Shown here: piece by piece, positions 1-11,553 of the stretch
Layout: each line of letters begins with the position of its first letter
Numbering within the stretch: the stretch's first letter is position 1
From: Stenogyne calaminthoides
Taxonomy: Eukaryota > Streptophyta > Magnoliopsida > Lamiales > Lamiaceae
NCBI GenBank assembly: GCA_037126765.1
Contig: JBBCBC010000002.1
Span: 49,666,889 to 49,730,888 of the forward strand
DNA: 64,000 bases
Direction of reading: 5' to 3'
Position numbers and translations under genes: made by a program
Notes under the pieces: model-generated
Database searches by the model: none
Told to the model about the DNA's origin: nothing
Seen by the model: only the letters and a program-made list of their open reading frames with translations

Positions 1-650
1 TATAAATTATGCACTCTAAATTCTAATCCCTAAATAATAAATTTTAAATCATATATGAACCATTCGAAATTTGGGTGAATCCACGAATCATTTTAATGAG
101 AAATGAATCACGAACCACTGCGCGGGGTTTGAAATCCAAGTCGAGGAAAAAAAAACTAAAACTGAAATTAAAGTAAAAAAATTAAAACTAAAAAAAATTA
201 AAAAAAAAACTCCTAAAATTAAATTGCACCAATTTTGTTGGTGCATGTGATTGCATATGATAATTTATCCTCTAAATAATACCTTGAATTTTCAACTGGT
301 GATTTAAATTGTAACAAAATATAAAAATTCATTTTCCTTGATGACTTTATATTATGTTAGCTTAATTTATTTAATCACGTGCAATTCTCAATTTTCTTCA
401 ATAACAATTTTAGTTGTTGAAAACAAGATATTTTTTTTCTTCTTCTTTATAACCGATGGAGTAATTGCAAACAATTAAATTAAAAAGTTATAAAAAAAAT
501 ACAATAATAATTTTAAGAGGAGAAATATTTAGGGGCACCGACACCTAGGCATTATCGACGACCCTTCTTACACTATTTAATCTAAAGCCCTTCCCCAATT
601 CACTGCACAAAATCCCTCAAAATCAAAATCAAACCCTTCAAGAGATTAAG
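1..650. other. AT-rich upstream region and start of leader of the OB-fold gene
   Basis: No coding potential was recognised. Bases 30-120 hold a degenerate pattern of GAACCA / GAATCA words (nggGTGAA, cACGAACCAC) that also appears inside the small inverted-repeat element near 8.7 kb, so this may be a decayed repeat. The transcript leader of the downstream OB-fold gene probably starts around 590-610, since a likely leader intron begins at 651. Confidence 0.4.
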
Positions 651-1214
651 GTCAGGAATTATTTCATGAACTTCGATTTTGACAAAATAAAATTCTCAAT
701 CTATATTCTGGTGTCTTTGTTAGGTTGAATCATTTCAATAATTTCATGATCCGCGTAAATGAGATCGCTTGTTCTGAACATAAATTGCTGAATTTTATTT
801 CTGACTAGGGTTTTGCGAATGCCCTTTTTGGCTTCTGTGTGTCTTTCTATCATTAATCTGTGATTTATCCTTTTTGAATTGTTAGTTGCACGAATTATTG
901 ATCGATTTCGTCATCTGAACTGAATTATTTGGGATTTATGTTGAAACAATGAAGATTTAAGGAATTAAGTTGAAGTTATCCAAATCTGGTTTCTCTAGTG
1001 TTTGAATAATTTTGAAGGCAAAGTGACGATTTCTTTAAGGAAATATAATAGTTTTGTACTGTTTAATCGATCTCGTGATATCTTGTGGTTTAGTTCATGA
1101 TTTCTTATTCTGAAATCCATTTCATGTCAGCATTTAATCTCTGCATCTTTGGATCTTTACGGTAGAAGTTAATTGTTAATGGAATTGATTCGTAATTATA
1201 TTTTATATCTTCAG
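651..1214 (+). other. Probable 5'UTR intron of the OB-fold gene
   Basis: The sequence GATTAAG|GTCAGG at 650/651 and TATCTTCAG|AACC at 1214/1215 fit a U2-type donor and acceptor. The interval is T-rich with no open frame reaching the start codon at 1259. Leader introns of this size are common in plant housekeeping genes. This is an inference from splice signals only. Confidence 0.45.
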
Positions 1215-1258
1215 AACCAAATATCTAGACACGACAAAGAAACAAGTATAAATAGGAA

Positions 1259-2632
1259 ATGGCTGATCAGAAAAAGCAATTCACCAAGGTCAACCAGTTG
1301 CGCCCGACGGATTCGGGGCTCAATTTAACCGTAAAGGTTATTAGCTCAAAAACAGTAGCTCAGAGAGGCCGAGCTCAAGGACGATTTGCTGAGTGCTTAG
1401 TGGGAGATGAGACTGCAATGATCATTTTTTCAGCGAGAAATGATCAAGGTTAGCATCTTTTTTATTCGAACTTATATTCTTGCTTTTCAGATTATTACAT
1501 ACTTACGTTTTGTGTTCAGATATTATATTTTCTAGTTGAATGTGTTTAAACGTCATTCTATTCCTTTACACTGTGTGCACTGCTTACACGCATTCATATG
1601 TAGATGAACAAGTTTCTAGATATAATGCAACCGTGCCTTCTATCTTTAAAGCTTCTCATCTTGTCTATAATCTGTTTACTCTCATTCTCTTGAGTCATAG
1701 ACTTTGAAAATTTAAGCTGCTACATTATATTTTTGGGTGATGGAGGCATGGAGTGCGAATGATCTAAACGGGGAGCATGGTAATGGGAATCATCGAATTG
1801 GGACTTACAATAAAAAAAATGATGGTTTTGTTAGTGTATTGCTCTAATCTTGGAATAAGTAATTAAAGATGGTTGTTGGTTGAGGAATAAGAGAATGATC
1901 GAGGAGAAATGATTATAGTCACTTCTTTTCAAGGTTGGTTAATGATTAACTTATTTTGAGTCTGATTACCTCATATGAAGTATGATCAAGATGAATTGAT
2001 CATCTTTTATTCACATTAACCACCACAATTACCCTATATATCTCCATTACCATTCCCATTGTAGAATTATGAACCAAGTGCCCCCTACATCCTATCATGA
2101 TATTATTGCTTTGTTTATGTCTAATATTTTTCAATTGGTTGGGCTGTTGTTTCCTTCTTCCCCTTTTTGTTGGAACATTTACTAACTACCTTCCTTTTAG
2201 TTTTAAATTTTAACAGAGTTGTTTATGAGAAAACATACTTGTTTTTAGACACATCTCCATGCTTCTTGACTTTTGGTTATTATACGTTCGAATGATCGAT
2301 ATTGTCGTGCTACAGGACCTGTTGCTGTTTTTTTAACATTTCTTAACTTTTTCTAATATCACGAGTACAAAATATCTCTGATAAAGTTTGCTGGATACTA
2401 AAATTTCTCATCAAACTTAACGTTGATAAATTGGTTTATGTCAGTGGACTTGGCAAAGGAGGGTAACACTCTTGTCCTCTCAAATGCAAAGATTGACATG
2501 TTCAAGGGATCAATGAGGCTAGCTGTGGACCGAACGGGCCGTGTTGAAGTTACGGAGCCCGCCAGTTTCTCCGTGGACGAAAGCAACAACCTGTCTTTGA
2601 TCGAGTTTGAACGTGTCGACGTTGTTGTTTGA
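1259..2632 (+). CDS. Single OB-fold nucleic-acid-binding protein (SOSS-B/At4g28440-like)
   Basis: Two coding exons (1259-1448 and 2445-2632) join in phase as NDQ-VDLAKEG and give 125 residues. The protein is a single OB fold: the N-terminal half has strands around LNLTVKVISSK and the conserved AECLVGDETAMIIFSARN block, and exon 2 carries the NAKIDMFKGSMRLAVD and VEVTEPA motifs typical of the plant family related to the ssDNA/RNA-binding SOSS-B proteins. Length is close to a bare OB domain with a short acidic/hydrophobic tail. The start codon lies just after a probable leader intron and is the only upstream ATG in frame. The role is probably ssDNA or RNA binding; the partner and pathway cannot be read from sequence. 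The 996-base intron carries a Tourist-like repeat. Confidence 0.85.
1741..2086. mobile_element. Degenerate Tourist-like MITE in intron of the OB-fold gene
   Basis: The interval shares long stretches with the well-delimited Tourist-like element at 61920-62310: a GGAATAAG/GAATAAAG block, GAGAAATGATTATAG, AACTTATTTTGAGTCT, ATTACC near AAGTATGAT, the word ATCATCTTTTATTC, and the right end CATTACCATTCCCATTG followed by GAACCAAG. The left end is diverged and no clean target-site duplication was found. Confidence 0.55.
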
Positions 2633-3738
2633 GGACCACCTAGTCTTTCTATTTACTTGGAGCTTTTGCTACATGTTGTTGCACTTTTGTTTAAACTTGT
2701 AAGGTTTTAATTTCCCAGAGGCCAGAACCATAGAGGCAGCTTTGAAACTTGAGCTTTCATTTTATTACATTTTGTTCATTATTACACATGTTTCACCAGC
2801 AGAAAAACTAGCAGTTTTTGACAAACAATATTCAGAGATGAGTTTTTAATCACATTTATTTGCGATGAGAAACAGATTTGTGAAATACTTCACCTGTAAA
2901 GTATTAATACAAAAACTCGTATGAGATGTGGTATAAATTAACACCTGCCTTTTAAAATGTTAAAGTGTCGATGTTTAAATTATACTCCGTCTCTTCATGA
3001 GATTATCTTACAAAATTGTGCTTCATTGTAATATATTTTGGCATGGGAATTGATGTAGTACTTTTTTCTTGGAGGAAATAAATCAGTACTCCCCAAGTTG
3101 ATCAATTATTTTGCATATAGTAATGGTATCCCCGGATATGACGTATTAATAATTTAAATAAGTTTTTTTTTTTGAGCGCATAATTTAAATAAGATAAAAC
3201 CTCGACCTGTGTATGTTTTTAGCATAATAGAAAATACATGTGCACTAAATGAATGTTTTACCGAGTCCTAGATAAAATAAAGTCAGTTCTGTTACTTTAA
3301 TTAATTTTCTAAAGCCTAATATAGCCTAAATTGTTGTGAAGTTAGGGCCTTTTTCTGTGCTATTAAATCAAATTTGTACTGAAATCGATTCCTTAAAAAA
3401 AATCAACATTGAGCAACATATAAAAACTTTTTCCATAAATCTTCTTAATATACACGAGTTTTTTTTGTTTCCTCTCAGAATCTAATGCCTGAGATGTTTT
3501 ACTTGTAATTTGATCGTTTTATTTTTCATCTAGCTATCCAAACCCTTTTTTGAGTTACTCCTGTTCTAAAGAAATAAGTCAGCCTCTGTAATTATATAAA
3601 GAAACAGATTATAAAACTCAAACAATATCATGGAACATTATTACACTGCACCAATCAGTGATTGATGAAAATACACAAAGGAAATAATCCAATCCGAGTT
3701 GGATAAAAACAGGAAAATAAAACGAGAAAAAAAAAATC
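2633..3738. other. 3' region of OB-fold gene and convergent spacer
   Basis: It contains the 3' untranslated region of the OB-fold gene and, towards 3600-3738, the 3' untranslated region of the minus-strand arabinogalactan peptide gene. One copy of the dispersed GTCTCAT repeat lies at about 2910-3005. No other gene was recognised. Confidence 0.4.
2908..3006 (-). repeat. Dispersed GTCTCAT-family repeat, copy 1
   Basis: Read on the minus strand, it starts GAGACGGAGTATAATTTAAAC, runs through a CTTTAACATTTT core and GTGTTAATTT, and ends CATACGAGTTTTTG. The same order of words occurs in copies near 4905-5030, 9075-9185, 19385-19490 and 34430-34562, which identifies an interspersed family of about 100-130 bp with short TGAGAC/GTCTCA inverted ends. 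Confidence 0.55.
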
Positions 3739-3969
3739 TCAAGCCCTGTTTCCCATCACTGCCAAGAAAGAAACCACCACAGCCAAAAATCCCACCACCG
3801 ATGGAGAAGAACTCATGACGGCGGCGTTGGCTCCGGACGGCGGCGGCATCATGTGCATATGAGGCGACGGCGCAGGGGCCATATTGCTGTGATCGTGGCC
3901 TTCGTGGGCGGCGACGACGGAAGCAAGAACAACAAAGAAAGCCAAATATGCAATGAACCGAAACGCCAT
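3739..3969 (-). CDS. Arabinogalactan peptide with His/Met-rich mature region
   Basis: A single-exon 76-residue protein. Residues 1-21 form a signal peptide (MAFRFIAYLAFFVVLASVVA, then AHEG). The short mature part HEGHDHSNMAPAPSPHMHMM, followed by PPPSG, combines Ala-Pro/Ser-Pro dipeptides, the usual hydroxyproline O-glycosylation sites, with a dense run of histidines and methionines. After NAAVMSSSPS comes a hydrophobic C-terminal tail (VVGFLAVVVSFLAVMG) that fits a GPI-anchor addition signal. This architecture is that of AG peptides placed on the outer face of the plasma membrane or in the wall. The His/Met content is unusual for the family and recalls metal-binding N-termini of COPT copper transporters. 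No intron is needed and the ATG is preceded by a typical A-rich leader. Confidence 0.8.
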   Translation of the reverse strand: MAFRFIAYLAFFVVLASVVAAHEGHDHSNMAPAPSPHMHMMPPPSGANAAVMSSSPSVVGFLAVVVSFLAVMGNRA

Positions 3970-5244
3970 TGAAAACTTGATGATTCTAATATTGAAATTT
4001 CAGTTCTTGAATATTTTTTGGCTGGGACAGAATAATTATTTCATGGCATTGTGCGTATTTATATGCAATTTTTGCTACTAATTAATTTTTTTTTTGACTT
4101 GGTTGTATTTGTACTACCCCATATATATATCCACTTGTACTATCATTCTTGTCACGCTCATATTACATAGTTAAATGTTCAAGTCAAGGGAGGCTTTTTT
4201 CACAGAAATATTTGAACAGTCGTAATAATTTTTTATTCTATTGCTTTTTAAGTTTTAACAAACAAAAACTACTTATATTTTTCTTATAAGTAATAAGTAT
4301 TCTTTATACTATTTTGAAAAGTCACTTTTTTTTTTTTTAAATGGTACTACATTTTTCATCTTTTAATACAAGACTTGGATTGAAATTATGTGTTCAATCA
4401 ATATAACTATTTAGTTTCCCTTCCAAAAAATAAATAAATAAATATTTAGTTTAGTATGGGCTGGATATAAAAAGAATGAGTTGAGTAGAGATAGTTGACT
4501 TATTTAATTTAATCACCATAATATAATCGTGGTTAGAGGTCATTTACGCGACCAAGTACAATGATAATTAGAGACAAAAGACTTCATGCGTTTTTTCAAT
4601 TTTTTTTTATGTTATATTTTATTTTTTATAAAGTAAATAATATCATACTGAGTCGTAGTACTAAAATAAAATATCTCATAATTTAATTAAAAATAAAATA
4701 TTGAGTAAATCAAATTGCTTTGTGTTGTATTATCATGTTAGGCAAGTAATGCCAATTCTAACTTCTATTTCAACTTAACATCAATGCAAGTAATTTCTTG
4801 GAAAGACTTGCCCTTTTTTTTTTTTCCTTTAAAAAGAAGACTTATCATTTATCAAGCATGTCAAATTTGTCAATTATATGATTTGAATATATTCAGGGTC
4901 GTTAAAAACAAAAACTCGTATGAGACGATCTCATATATGAGACGTGATACAAATTAACACAGATCAACACCTTCCCCTTCCAAAGTGTTAAAAGCATCAA
5001 TGCCCAAATTATGCTCCGTCTCACACAAGTGCGTCTGTTCAGTTAAATATTCCAAAAGTCATAGTTGACATTTTTTTGGTCAAAAGAAATTAAAAAATCA
5101 ACAATATTAAATATAGATATAATTGGAAACTACCTATGCAACTATACAACAATATTGAACAAAAAAAAAGAGACAAAATATCAGAAACCTCAGATATCAT
5201 CAAAGAGCCATTTATATTCCCAACTGTGCTTCTTATGTAGTACT
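3970..5244. other. Upstream region of AG peptide gene and spacer
   Basis: AT-rich, with many homopolymer T runs and no supported gene. One dispersed GTCTCAT repeat lies at about 4905-5030. The left end is the AG-peptide promoter, and the last 80 or so bases are the 3' untranslated region of the minus-strand RNase H gene. Confidence 0.4.
4905..5030 (-). repeat. Dispersed GTCTCAT-family repeat, copy 2
   Basis: Minus-strand reading gives GAGACGGAGCATAATTTGGGC, a CTTTTAACACTTTGGAAGGG core, a TTAATTTGTATCACGTCTCA block and the end GAGATCGTCTCATACGAG. It is among the best-preserved copies of the family and keeps both GTCTCAT/ATGAGAC palindromic ends. Confidence 0.6.
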
Positions 5245-7997
5245 TCATTGTTCGAGCTCTTCCTGAATTTCTCCTTCTGCAAATAGATACACAAAATAAA
5301 TCGATAGATACAATTTAGTGACGAAAGAATTGCGATTAAAAAAGAAGCTCTACCAGCAAGTTTGACGCCAAGGTTAGCTTGAGCATCAGCCTCGGAGTTA
5401 AAGGCCTACCGAAGGATAATTAAGTACAAAATCTTAGTAACATAAATCCTGTATATGGAACCTGTAATAATTGATAACGCCACATTACGAGGATTGGTAC
5501 TAGCTTTACCCTTAGGACGTGCATTATTTGAAACGAACTAAATTTATCCTTCAATATCATTGCCTCCTCGTACAAGATGGATAGATTTTCGGTTCTAACC
5601 CTCCATTCACCCTGAATCTGTATGGAACCATCATTCAGAATGCCAAAAAAAAAATCTTGGGAAGGTAAAAATAAACGAATAAATATACTCAGGCATCGGC
5701 GAAGTAACTGCTACAATCAACCGAAGAAACAGATGCTTTAAAATAAAGACATAATGCATCAAAAGATCCCTAAACTAACAACTTTTGTTTCGATAGATCT
5801 CTGAAATATTTTTTGTTTCAAAAAGTCCTTTGAATATCAAAATTTTATTTCACGAGCTCCTTCGGGACGATAATTGATAGAATTTCTCGATTCACCTTAA
5901 TGGTCTCATTAAATAACATACATGTCATCTTTTATTTAATCTTAATTATATACAAAAGTTTCAGGTACCCATCACCTGAAATATTAAGGTTAAAACTTAA
6001 AACAACTTGCATAAAACACATCTGGACATTAATAATATTACCTACATACTATTTAATGGGGCCATTAAGATAAATTGAAAATTTCCATTCATCTTTGTCT
6101 CGAGGGAGTTCGTGAAATAAAATTTCAATTCCTGAAGGGCTCTTAATAAAAAAAAAGGTTAAGGACCCATGAAACAAATGTTAAAAGTTTAGGGATGTGT
6201 TGATGCAAGTTAAGCACATCCAATTTAGGTTAAAGTGGGAGGTGGTACCTGCAAGCAAACGAGTTTGGAGTCGCCTTGAACCCGAATGTTTGTGAAACCT
6301 TTTCTGAGTGCATATCTCAATCCTAATATGCAGGCCCGGTATTCAGCAGCATTACAGGTTGCTAAACCCAGGCCTTCTCGTAACCTCAAAATCTAACATG
6401 TAATGAATATTTATCATGTTATAATCTAGTGAGGAAAGAAGAACGTCAATCAACAAAGAGAGAGGCATACCAAAGTTCCATCATCAGATCGAAGTATAGC
6501 TCCAGCACCAGCTTGTCTGTCTCCTTTTGAAGCACCATCGAACTCTAGAGTACAGGACCACTGCTTAGGTTATGAAGAATCATCTCTTTCAGACATTTAT
6601 TACTTTAATCTTACAAGACATACTAAAGATAAATATTCCAATTGAAATGGAATAGAGTTGAGTAGAGATCTCTTCTTACCCCACTAACTGAGAATAAAGC
6701 TTCCCGTGGCCTCTCCTCTGTTAAGGGCTCGTTTAGTTCTTCATCTCTAGACAAAGAAGGCTGCTATGTGAAAATTTAGATGCATCAAATTAAAATGAAA
6801 TACTTGATCGATACAGAAGATGGAGTAACAGCCAAACAGAAACATGCTCGAATGAATTTCTTAGAAAGACAAAATCTATTGTCTAGCTCTAGCCTCACAA
6901 TGCTAGCTATTACGCCAAGTAACATACATAGCATAAAACTTTCCCAGTTGCATAACTCAATTGGGTTCAGAAAAGGTCATATTTCTGTGACAGTGCGACT
7001 TTTTTCAGAAAAACCAGAAATTTAAATCAAACAACAGAAATCTTCAACTTATATCAAAGATCAATTAAAATTGATGTGAGATCTATTATTTCCAAACTAT
7101 AATATATTGACACCAAAGTTTGGATAGAAAAGTCTGTGATCAGTAACAAGGATGCGGTAAGCATTTAATCCAACCCTAAAATCACATTTTACAGATATCA
7201 ATTGGTGATGGACACACATACTATCAAAAAGAGGGATATCAGCTGACCTGAAGAGGGCATGCCACAAGTGTTCCGAACAGGCTTTCGGTTAGATCAGAAG
7301 CTCTGATTGAGTAAAGTGCATTTTTAAGAGCACAAGAGAGTAGATAATTCTCTGTGTCCTTGTGCATTGAGCAGCCTTTATATACATTGGCTGGAGGATA
7401 AAAAATCTGCCAGGAGAAACGGTTTAGTTTTCTATTTCAAAAAATAAATATGCTATGAAGAACATTCTTTTATATGTCAATCATGATAATATGATCATTA
7501 ACAATTGAACACATCAGTTTTCCAAGAAAATAACATAATAGACAAACAAATTGAGTACCACTCGCAAGAAGTAAGAACAATAGAAGATTAAGCAATTCAA
7601 AATGACTCCAATCATTTACACACCTTCATATTTTAAAGCAAATTCACACATCAAGATTTAGGTAGCAAGCAAATACCGAGGTTCCAACTTGAGCCTGGCA
7701 TTCACTTAAGCTTTTGTAAACACCAACAAGATCCCCTTTACGAACAACAAAAAATGAATCCTTATCATCTTTCAATAGTGCCTTAGGAACAGTTTTCCGC
7801 TTGCGAGAACTCCCTCCACCAGACACTTTCGAAGAATAACACTGAACTCGAGATCTTGACAACGACAATCCCGAATTTACTGTCCTGTGTATGAAGCTTG
7901 CTTTCCATGAAAGATCAAGATAGGATTTGCTCGTCCTAACAGGATTGCCACTCCTAGCTAAAATAGTTAAACAACGTACATGAAACAAACTGATCAT
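5245..7997 (-). CDS. RNase H1-type ribonuclease with N-terminal viroplasmin domain
   Basis: Eight coding exons (7997-7677, 7406-7248, 6760-6680, 6560-6471, 6392-6249, 5617-5510, 5405-5354, 5276-5245) keep phase throughout and encode 328 residues. The first about 45 residues are basic and Ser-rich, suggesting an organelle presequence. Residues about 80-107 form a caulimovirus viroplasmin-like hybrid-binding domain (FFVVRKGDLVGVYKSLSECQ). The C-terminal half is a type 1 RNase H fold: all four catalytic acidic residues are visible, in LEFDGASKGD (Asp), NAAEYRAL (Glu), VQGDSKLV (Asp) and NSEADAQAN (Asp). Such enzymes cut the RNA strand of RNA-DNA hybrids, and plant relatives act in nucleus, mitochondria or chloroplasts. 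A 5'UTR intron probably lies between about 8368 and 8031. Intron 5 holds a foldback repeat. Confidence 0.88.
5756..6206. mobile_element. Foldback MITE inside RNase H intron
   Basis: The left arm starts GCATCAAAAGATCCCTAAAC and the right arm, reverse-complemented, starts GCATCAACACATCCCTAAAC. Both arms then share ATTTTATTTCACGA, CTTAATGG and CATTAAATA in the same order, giving an imperfect inverted repeat of about 170 bases per arm around a short centre. No target-site duplication could be fixed. There is no coding sequence. Confidence 0.6.
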
Positions 7998-8030
7998 TCC
8001 AGAATCCCTCCCCTTCTATCAGATGATATT

Positions 8031-8450
8031 CTGAAATAACAGAAATACATAAAATACAATAAATAAACAAACAAAGAAAAGGGGAAATACATTCTTATTC
8101 AATCAGCATGACATGAAGATGCAATGCATCCACAGAAAGTGTAATTTAGGCTCAAACACTGAGTAATTTGACCTAATTACAACAAATTTATCCTTTCAAA
8201 TTACCAAGCCCCAACATATATCAACTATCTGAACTTTTTAAACGCGCAAACATTCCAACCCCAAATTAGAGACTCGAAACTCCATTAACTTGCACAGTTC
8301 GATAATAGAAAAACGCATAGCATTCATTAATAAACAGGAGCAAATTGCAGACGAGTGATTAACATACCTCACCGATGAATAATAGGTGAAATTGCAGTCG
8401 GAACCCTTTCGTCGCGCGAGTTTGTACACGGTTATCGAGTTTTTCTTCAA
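8031..8450 (-). other. Probable 5'UTR exon and leader intron of the RNase H gene
   Basis: Read on the minus strand, TCGGTGAG|GTATGTTAATC near 8368 is a donor and GTTATTTCAG|AATATC at 8031/8030 an acceptor, placing a leader intron just upstream of the start codon at 7997. An open frame crosses the proposed donor but shows no family similarity and is better explained as leader plus intron. Confidence 0.45.
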
Positions 8451-8567
8451 TTACCCGTTCATGTCATTTTTATTTTTTATTTTTGTATAAAATTAAATAA
8501 ATAATTGGAATATAAGTGATTTTTCATTTTTCCATGTACAATTTTATAATGATTGATATAAGAGTAG

Positions 8568-8800
8568 GTCTAGTGTGCAAATTTGTATAGATAGAAATTT
8601 ATAAAATTGCCTTAAATAAACCAACTACACCTTAAACACTAAATAATTAACCCTAAATTATGACCTATTTGAGTTGGGTGAACCATGAACTAGTCGGGCC
8701 GAGTGAACCACGAACCACTCAATTTTGTATTACATTCATCAATTATAGAATTTGGTTAAAAATTAAAGTTTTTGTATCTATACAAATTTGCACACTAGAC
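8568..8800. mobile_element. 233-bp element with near-perfect terminal inverted repeats
   Basis: The left end reads GTCTAGTGTGCAAATTTGTA and the right end is its reverse complement, with the match extending through TAGATA (26 bases) and then diverging. The interior has GTGAACCATGAAC and GTGAACCACGAACC words like those at the left edge of the window and near 49.1 kb. Flanking bases do not show a clear target-site duplication, so the superfamily is unassigned. Confidence 0.6.
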
Positions 8801-9074
8801 TTTGTCTTGATATAATTCTTTTTCGAGTTGATACATGCGTCCATGAATATAATAATTAATTGTATACAATGAATTGATATTATACATGAATATATTTAAT
8901 TAGTTATAAAGAATTGGTTGATGCATGAATATAATCAATGAAACATATATGAATTCATTAAGGGGCGGACACAGAAAGTATATCCAGGCAGGACACAAAA
9001 TCATACGAAATAAAATAAAAAGAAATTTTATATATGATAATAAATTTATAAGTAAAATTCAATTATTATAATAT

Positions 9075-9185
9075 ACAGTAACATGAGATGGTCTAACGGA
9101 TAGATGAAACATAATTTAGGAATTATATTTTAGCACTTCATGGACGATTATTAATTTGTGCTAGTTAATTTGTAAATCATTTCAC
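9075..9185 (+). repeat. Dispersed GTCTCAT-family repeat, diverged copy 3
   Basis: The words GATGAAACATAATTT, TTTTAGCACTTC, ATTAATTTGTGCTA and TTTGTAAATCATTTC occur in the same order as GATGAAACATAATTTGGAC and its followers at 19385-19490. Ends are decayed. Confidence 0.4.
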
Positions 9186-11295
9186 TGGAAAACTGTAATA
9201 TACTAAAATTGCCCATAATGTGTGTTTAATTTATATTTAATATATTTAAATAAAACACGTAGTTAAAAATAATTATGCACGAAGCAAAATATAAAAATTT
9301 ATAACATTGTAAAAATAAAAAATTATTCTACTTATATTGCTTAATAAAAAAAGTATATACAATTTATTGCATTTACAAATAATTGCTCTTCAATATAAAA
9401 ATTTAGTTAAAAAAAATAGTGTGGCTGATAACAGAGGAACGAACCCAAAGCAACAAACTTTTTTTTTGTTATTTTAATCAGACGTTTTTTCGGCAATTTT
9501 GCTGGAAACTTCAAAATTAACGTGTCACGTGGTACAATATGATGTTTTTGAATTTTCTGCCGATTTCATGAACAAAAATGATTACATTAATTAAAAAAAA
9601 ATATTTAATATTAAATTGATAGAGTTGAATTTTTTGAAACTTTTATGAAAACCTAAAATTATGGGATGAGAATGAGAGATAACGAATCTTACAAGCAATA
9701 GTAATAGTGGTATAAACATGTGCACATAATATTTTATTTTATTTATATTATTATAATTCATGGTTTAATGGAGTCCCTATCTAATTATATTTTCAAAAAA
9801 ATATGACTAAATAATAAAGTAGAAATTTATCTCATGTATGAGATCATCTCATTCCAATTCCGTTGAAATTATTTAATCTCGTCATGTGCATGTCTGCTAA
9901 TTATAAAGAGAACCAAAAGTGTCTCCCTAAAAGTCAAAATAACTTTGTGTAATCCTTGATGAACCATATGAGGAGCTTTATCCAACTAATTAGTATATAG
10001 TCTCTTTTTATCTGAAATTCACAATTTTGATAGGCCATGTGATAAAGAGAATAATAGGACCCTAAAATTCAGCTTTTGATACTTATTTTTGCGTTGTAAA
10101 AACTCCAAAAAGAGTAGTAATTGGACCCTCGACTAAAAGGATTAAAAAGTTGGAATTATTTGATCTGAAAGTACTCAGATTATATGCTGAATGCAACACA
10201 CATTTTATATAATACATTCATCCATTAACCCATGTGGGATATATACAACACCCCTAGAATTGTCTAATTTAATAGTATCGACTTTTAATTTACTATCAAA
10301 TAAAAAATGTATAATAATCCGGACTGTTTCTGTGTACATTCACTGAATTTTTGGAGAAAACAAATGTACTAGTACGCAAGCTGTAAGCATATTTCAAATA
10401 AACATGTCCATTATTCTTATTTTTCTTTTCATGTTCCAAAATGATGTACCCCGTCTATATATTTTTTGTCTCATTTTTACAGTGTATTTAAAATATGAAA
10501 AAAAAAGAAAGAAAGATTGATGCATATTTGGAGAATCACAAACTCTTCGGTTAAACTTGATACCATTACACTTATAATAATAAATATTACACATAATGTT
10601 ATGATATCAATTTATAAATACAATGATATAATCAGTTAATAAATATAGTGATATTAATTTTTAAATGTAATATTATAAATTTTATATTATAAATAAGTTT
10701 TATAGAAGACACACACATGTTATTGTTATGATGCGTACCATGAACAAGTAATTGGTGTTTTAAAATTAATGAATATAATAGTGCACTAAATGTCTAGTGT
10801 TTTGCAACTTATATATTTTCCTCATTGGATACCGTTTTGCAAACATCAATCAAAAGCAGCAGAGAAAAGAGAAGTAGCTAGCTACAAATTGAGAGGAGCG
10901 TGGAAATCCCTTTACTGAAAGTGCATTGATACATCCATGATTTTTTGTAAGAAGGTGGAGACAAAAGAGTCATCTCTACAATCATCAAAAACATGCAACA
11001 TATATATGTTGGATCTACATTAATTCCCTGTCTTAATCACATAAAGAAAATAGTCAACTTTTAACGCTGATTTGTAGCAACAAACTGCCATCCTGGGATT
11101 TTATGCTATGACTATGAACATAGTGTTTAATTATTTGTGGCATATACAATATATTATTTATAGATAATATTTAATCGAAAAGTTCCATAAAAAATCGATC
11201 ACTTTTTACATATTTCATTTTGTTAAAAAAATAGTACAAGTTGAGCAGTAACGATTTCTCCTTCCTGCCCAAAAAGAGTGGTGTATAAACCGTTA

Positions 11296-11490
11296 ACCTT
11301 TGATGGGCTAATTTTTTCGCGATGGCCGAGCTCAAATTCATTTTCTACGGCCTGGACCAAACTTTTGATGGGCCAATTCTTCTCGCCGTCTCAGCCCAAA
11401 ACCTTTAATGGGCCACCTAGCCCAAACCCTTGATGGGCCAATTCATTTCGACGCGTCAGCCAAAACTATTGGATGGGCTAAGTCCAACTA
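11296..11490 (+). promoter_or_regulatory. Cluster of five site II (TGGGCY) motifs upstream of the PRIN2-like gene
   Basis: GATGGGCT/GATGGGCC or AATGGGCC occurs at about 11302, 11367, 11408, 11432 and 11472, each within a degenerate repeat of the form AAACCTTTGATGGGCCAATT followed by a pyrimidine-rich CG-containing segment. TGGGCY site II elements bind TCP-type factors and are common in promoters of nuclear genes for organelle and translation proteins. The position 60-260 bases before the start codon of a plastid-protein gene fits that role. Confidence 0.6.
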
Positions 11491-11553
11491 GCAGGTAGTC
11501 CATCAAGTGTCAGCTGGCGCACGCGGTGCAGGTTAGCAGTTAGCCATTACCGG

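Larger units (their letters stand above)
8451..11300. other. Long AT-rich spacer
   Basis: No gene was recognised in this 2.8-kb spacer. It contains a small terminal-inverted-repeat element (8568-8800) and a diverged copy of the GTCTCAT repeat (about 9075-9185). Short open frames here show no compositional or motif support. Confidence 0.5.

Noticed and set aside
6780..7025. 81-codon plus-strand open frame
   Set aside because: It is antisense to an intron of the RNase H gene, without family similarity.
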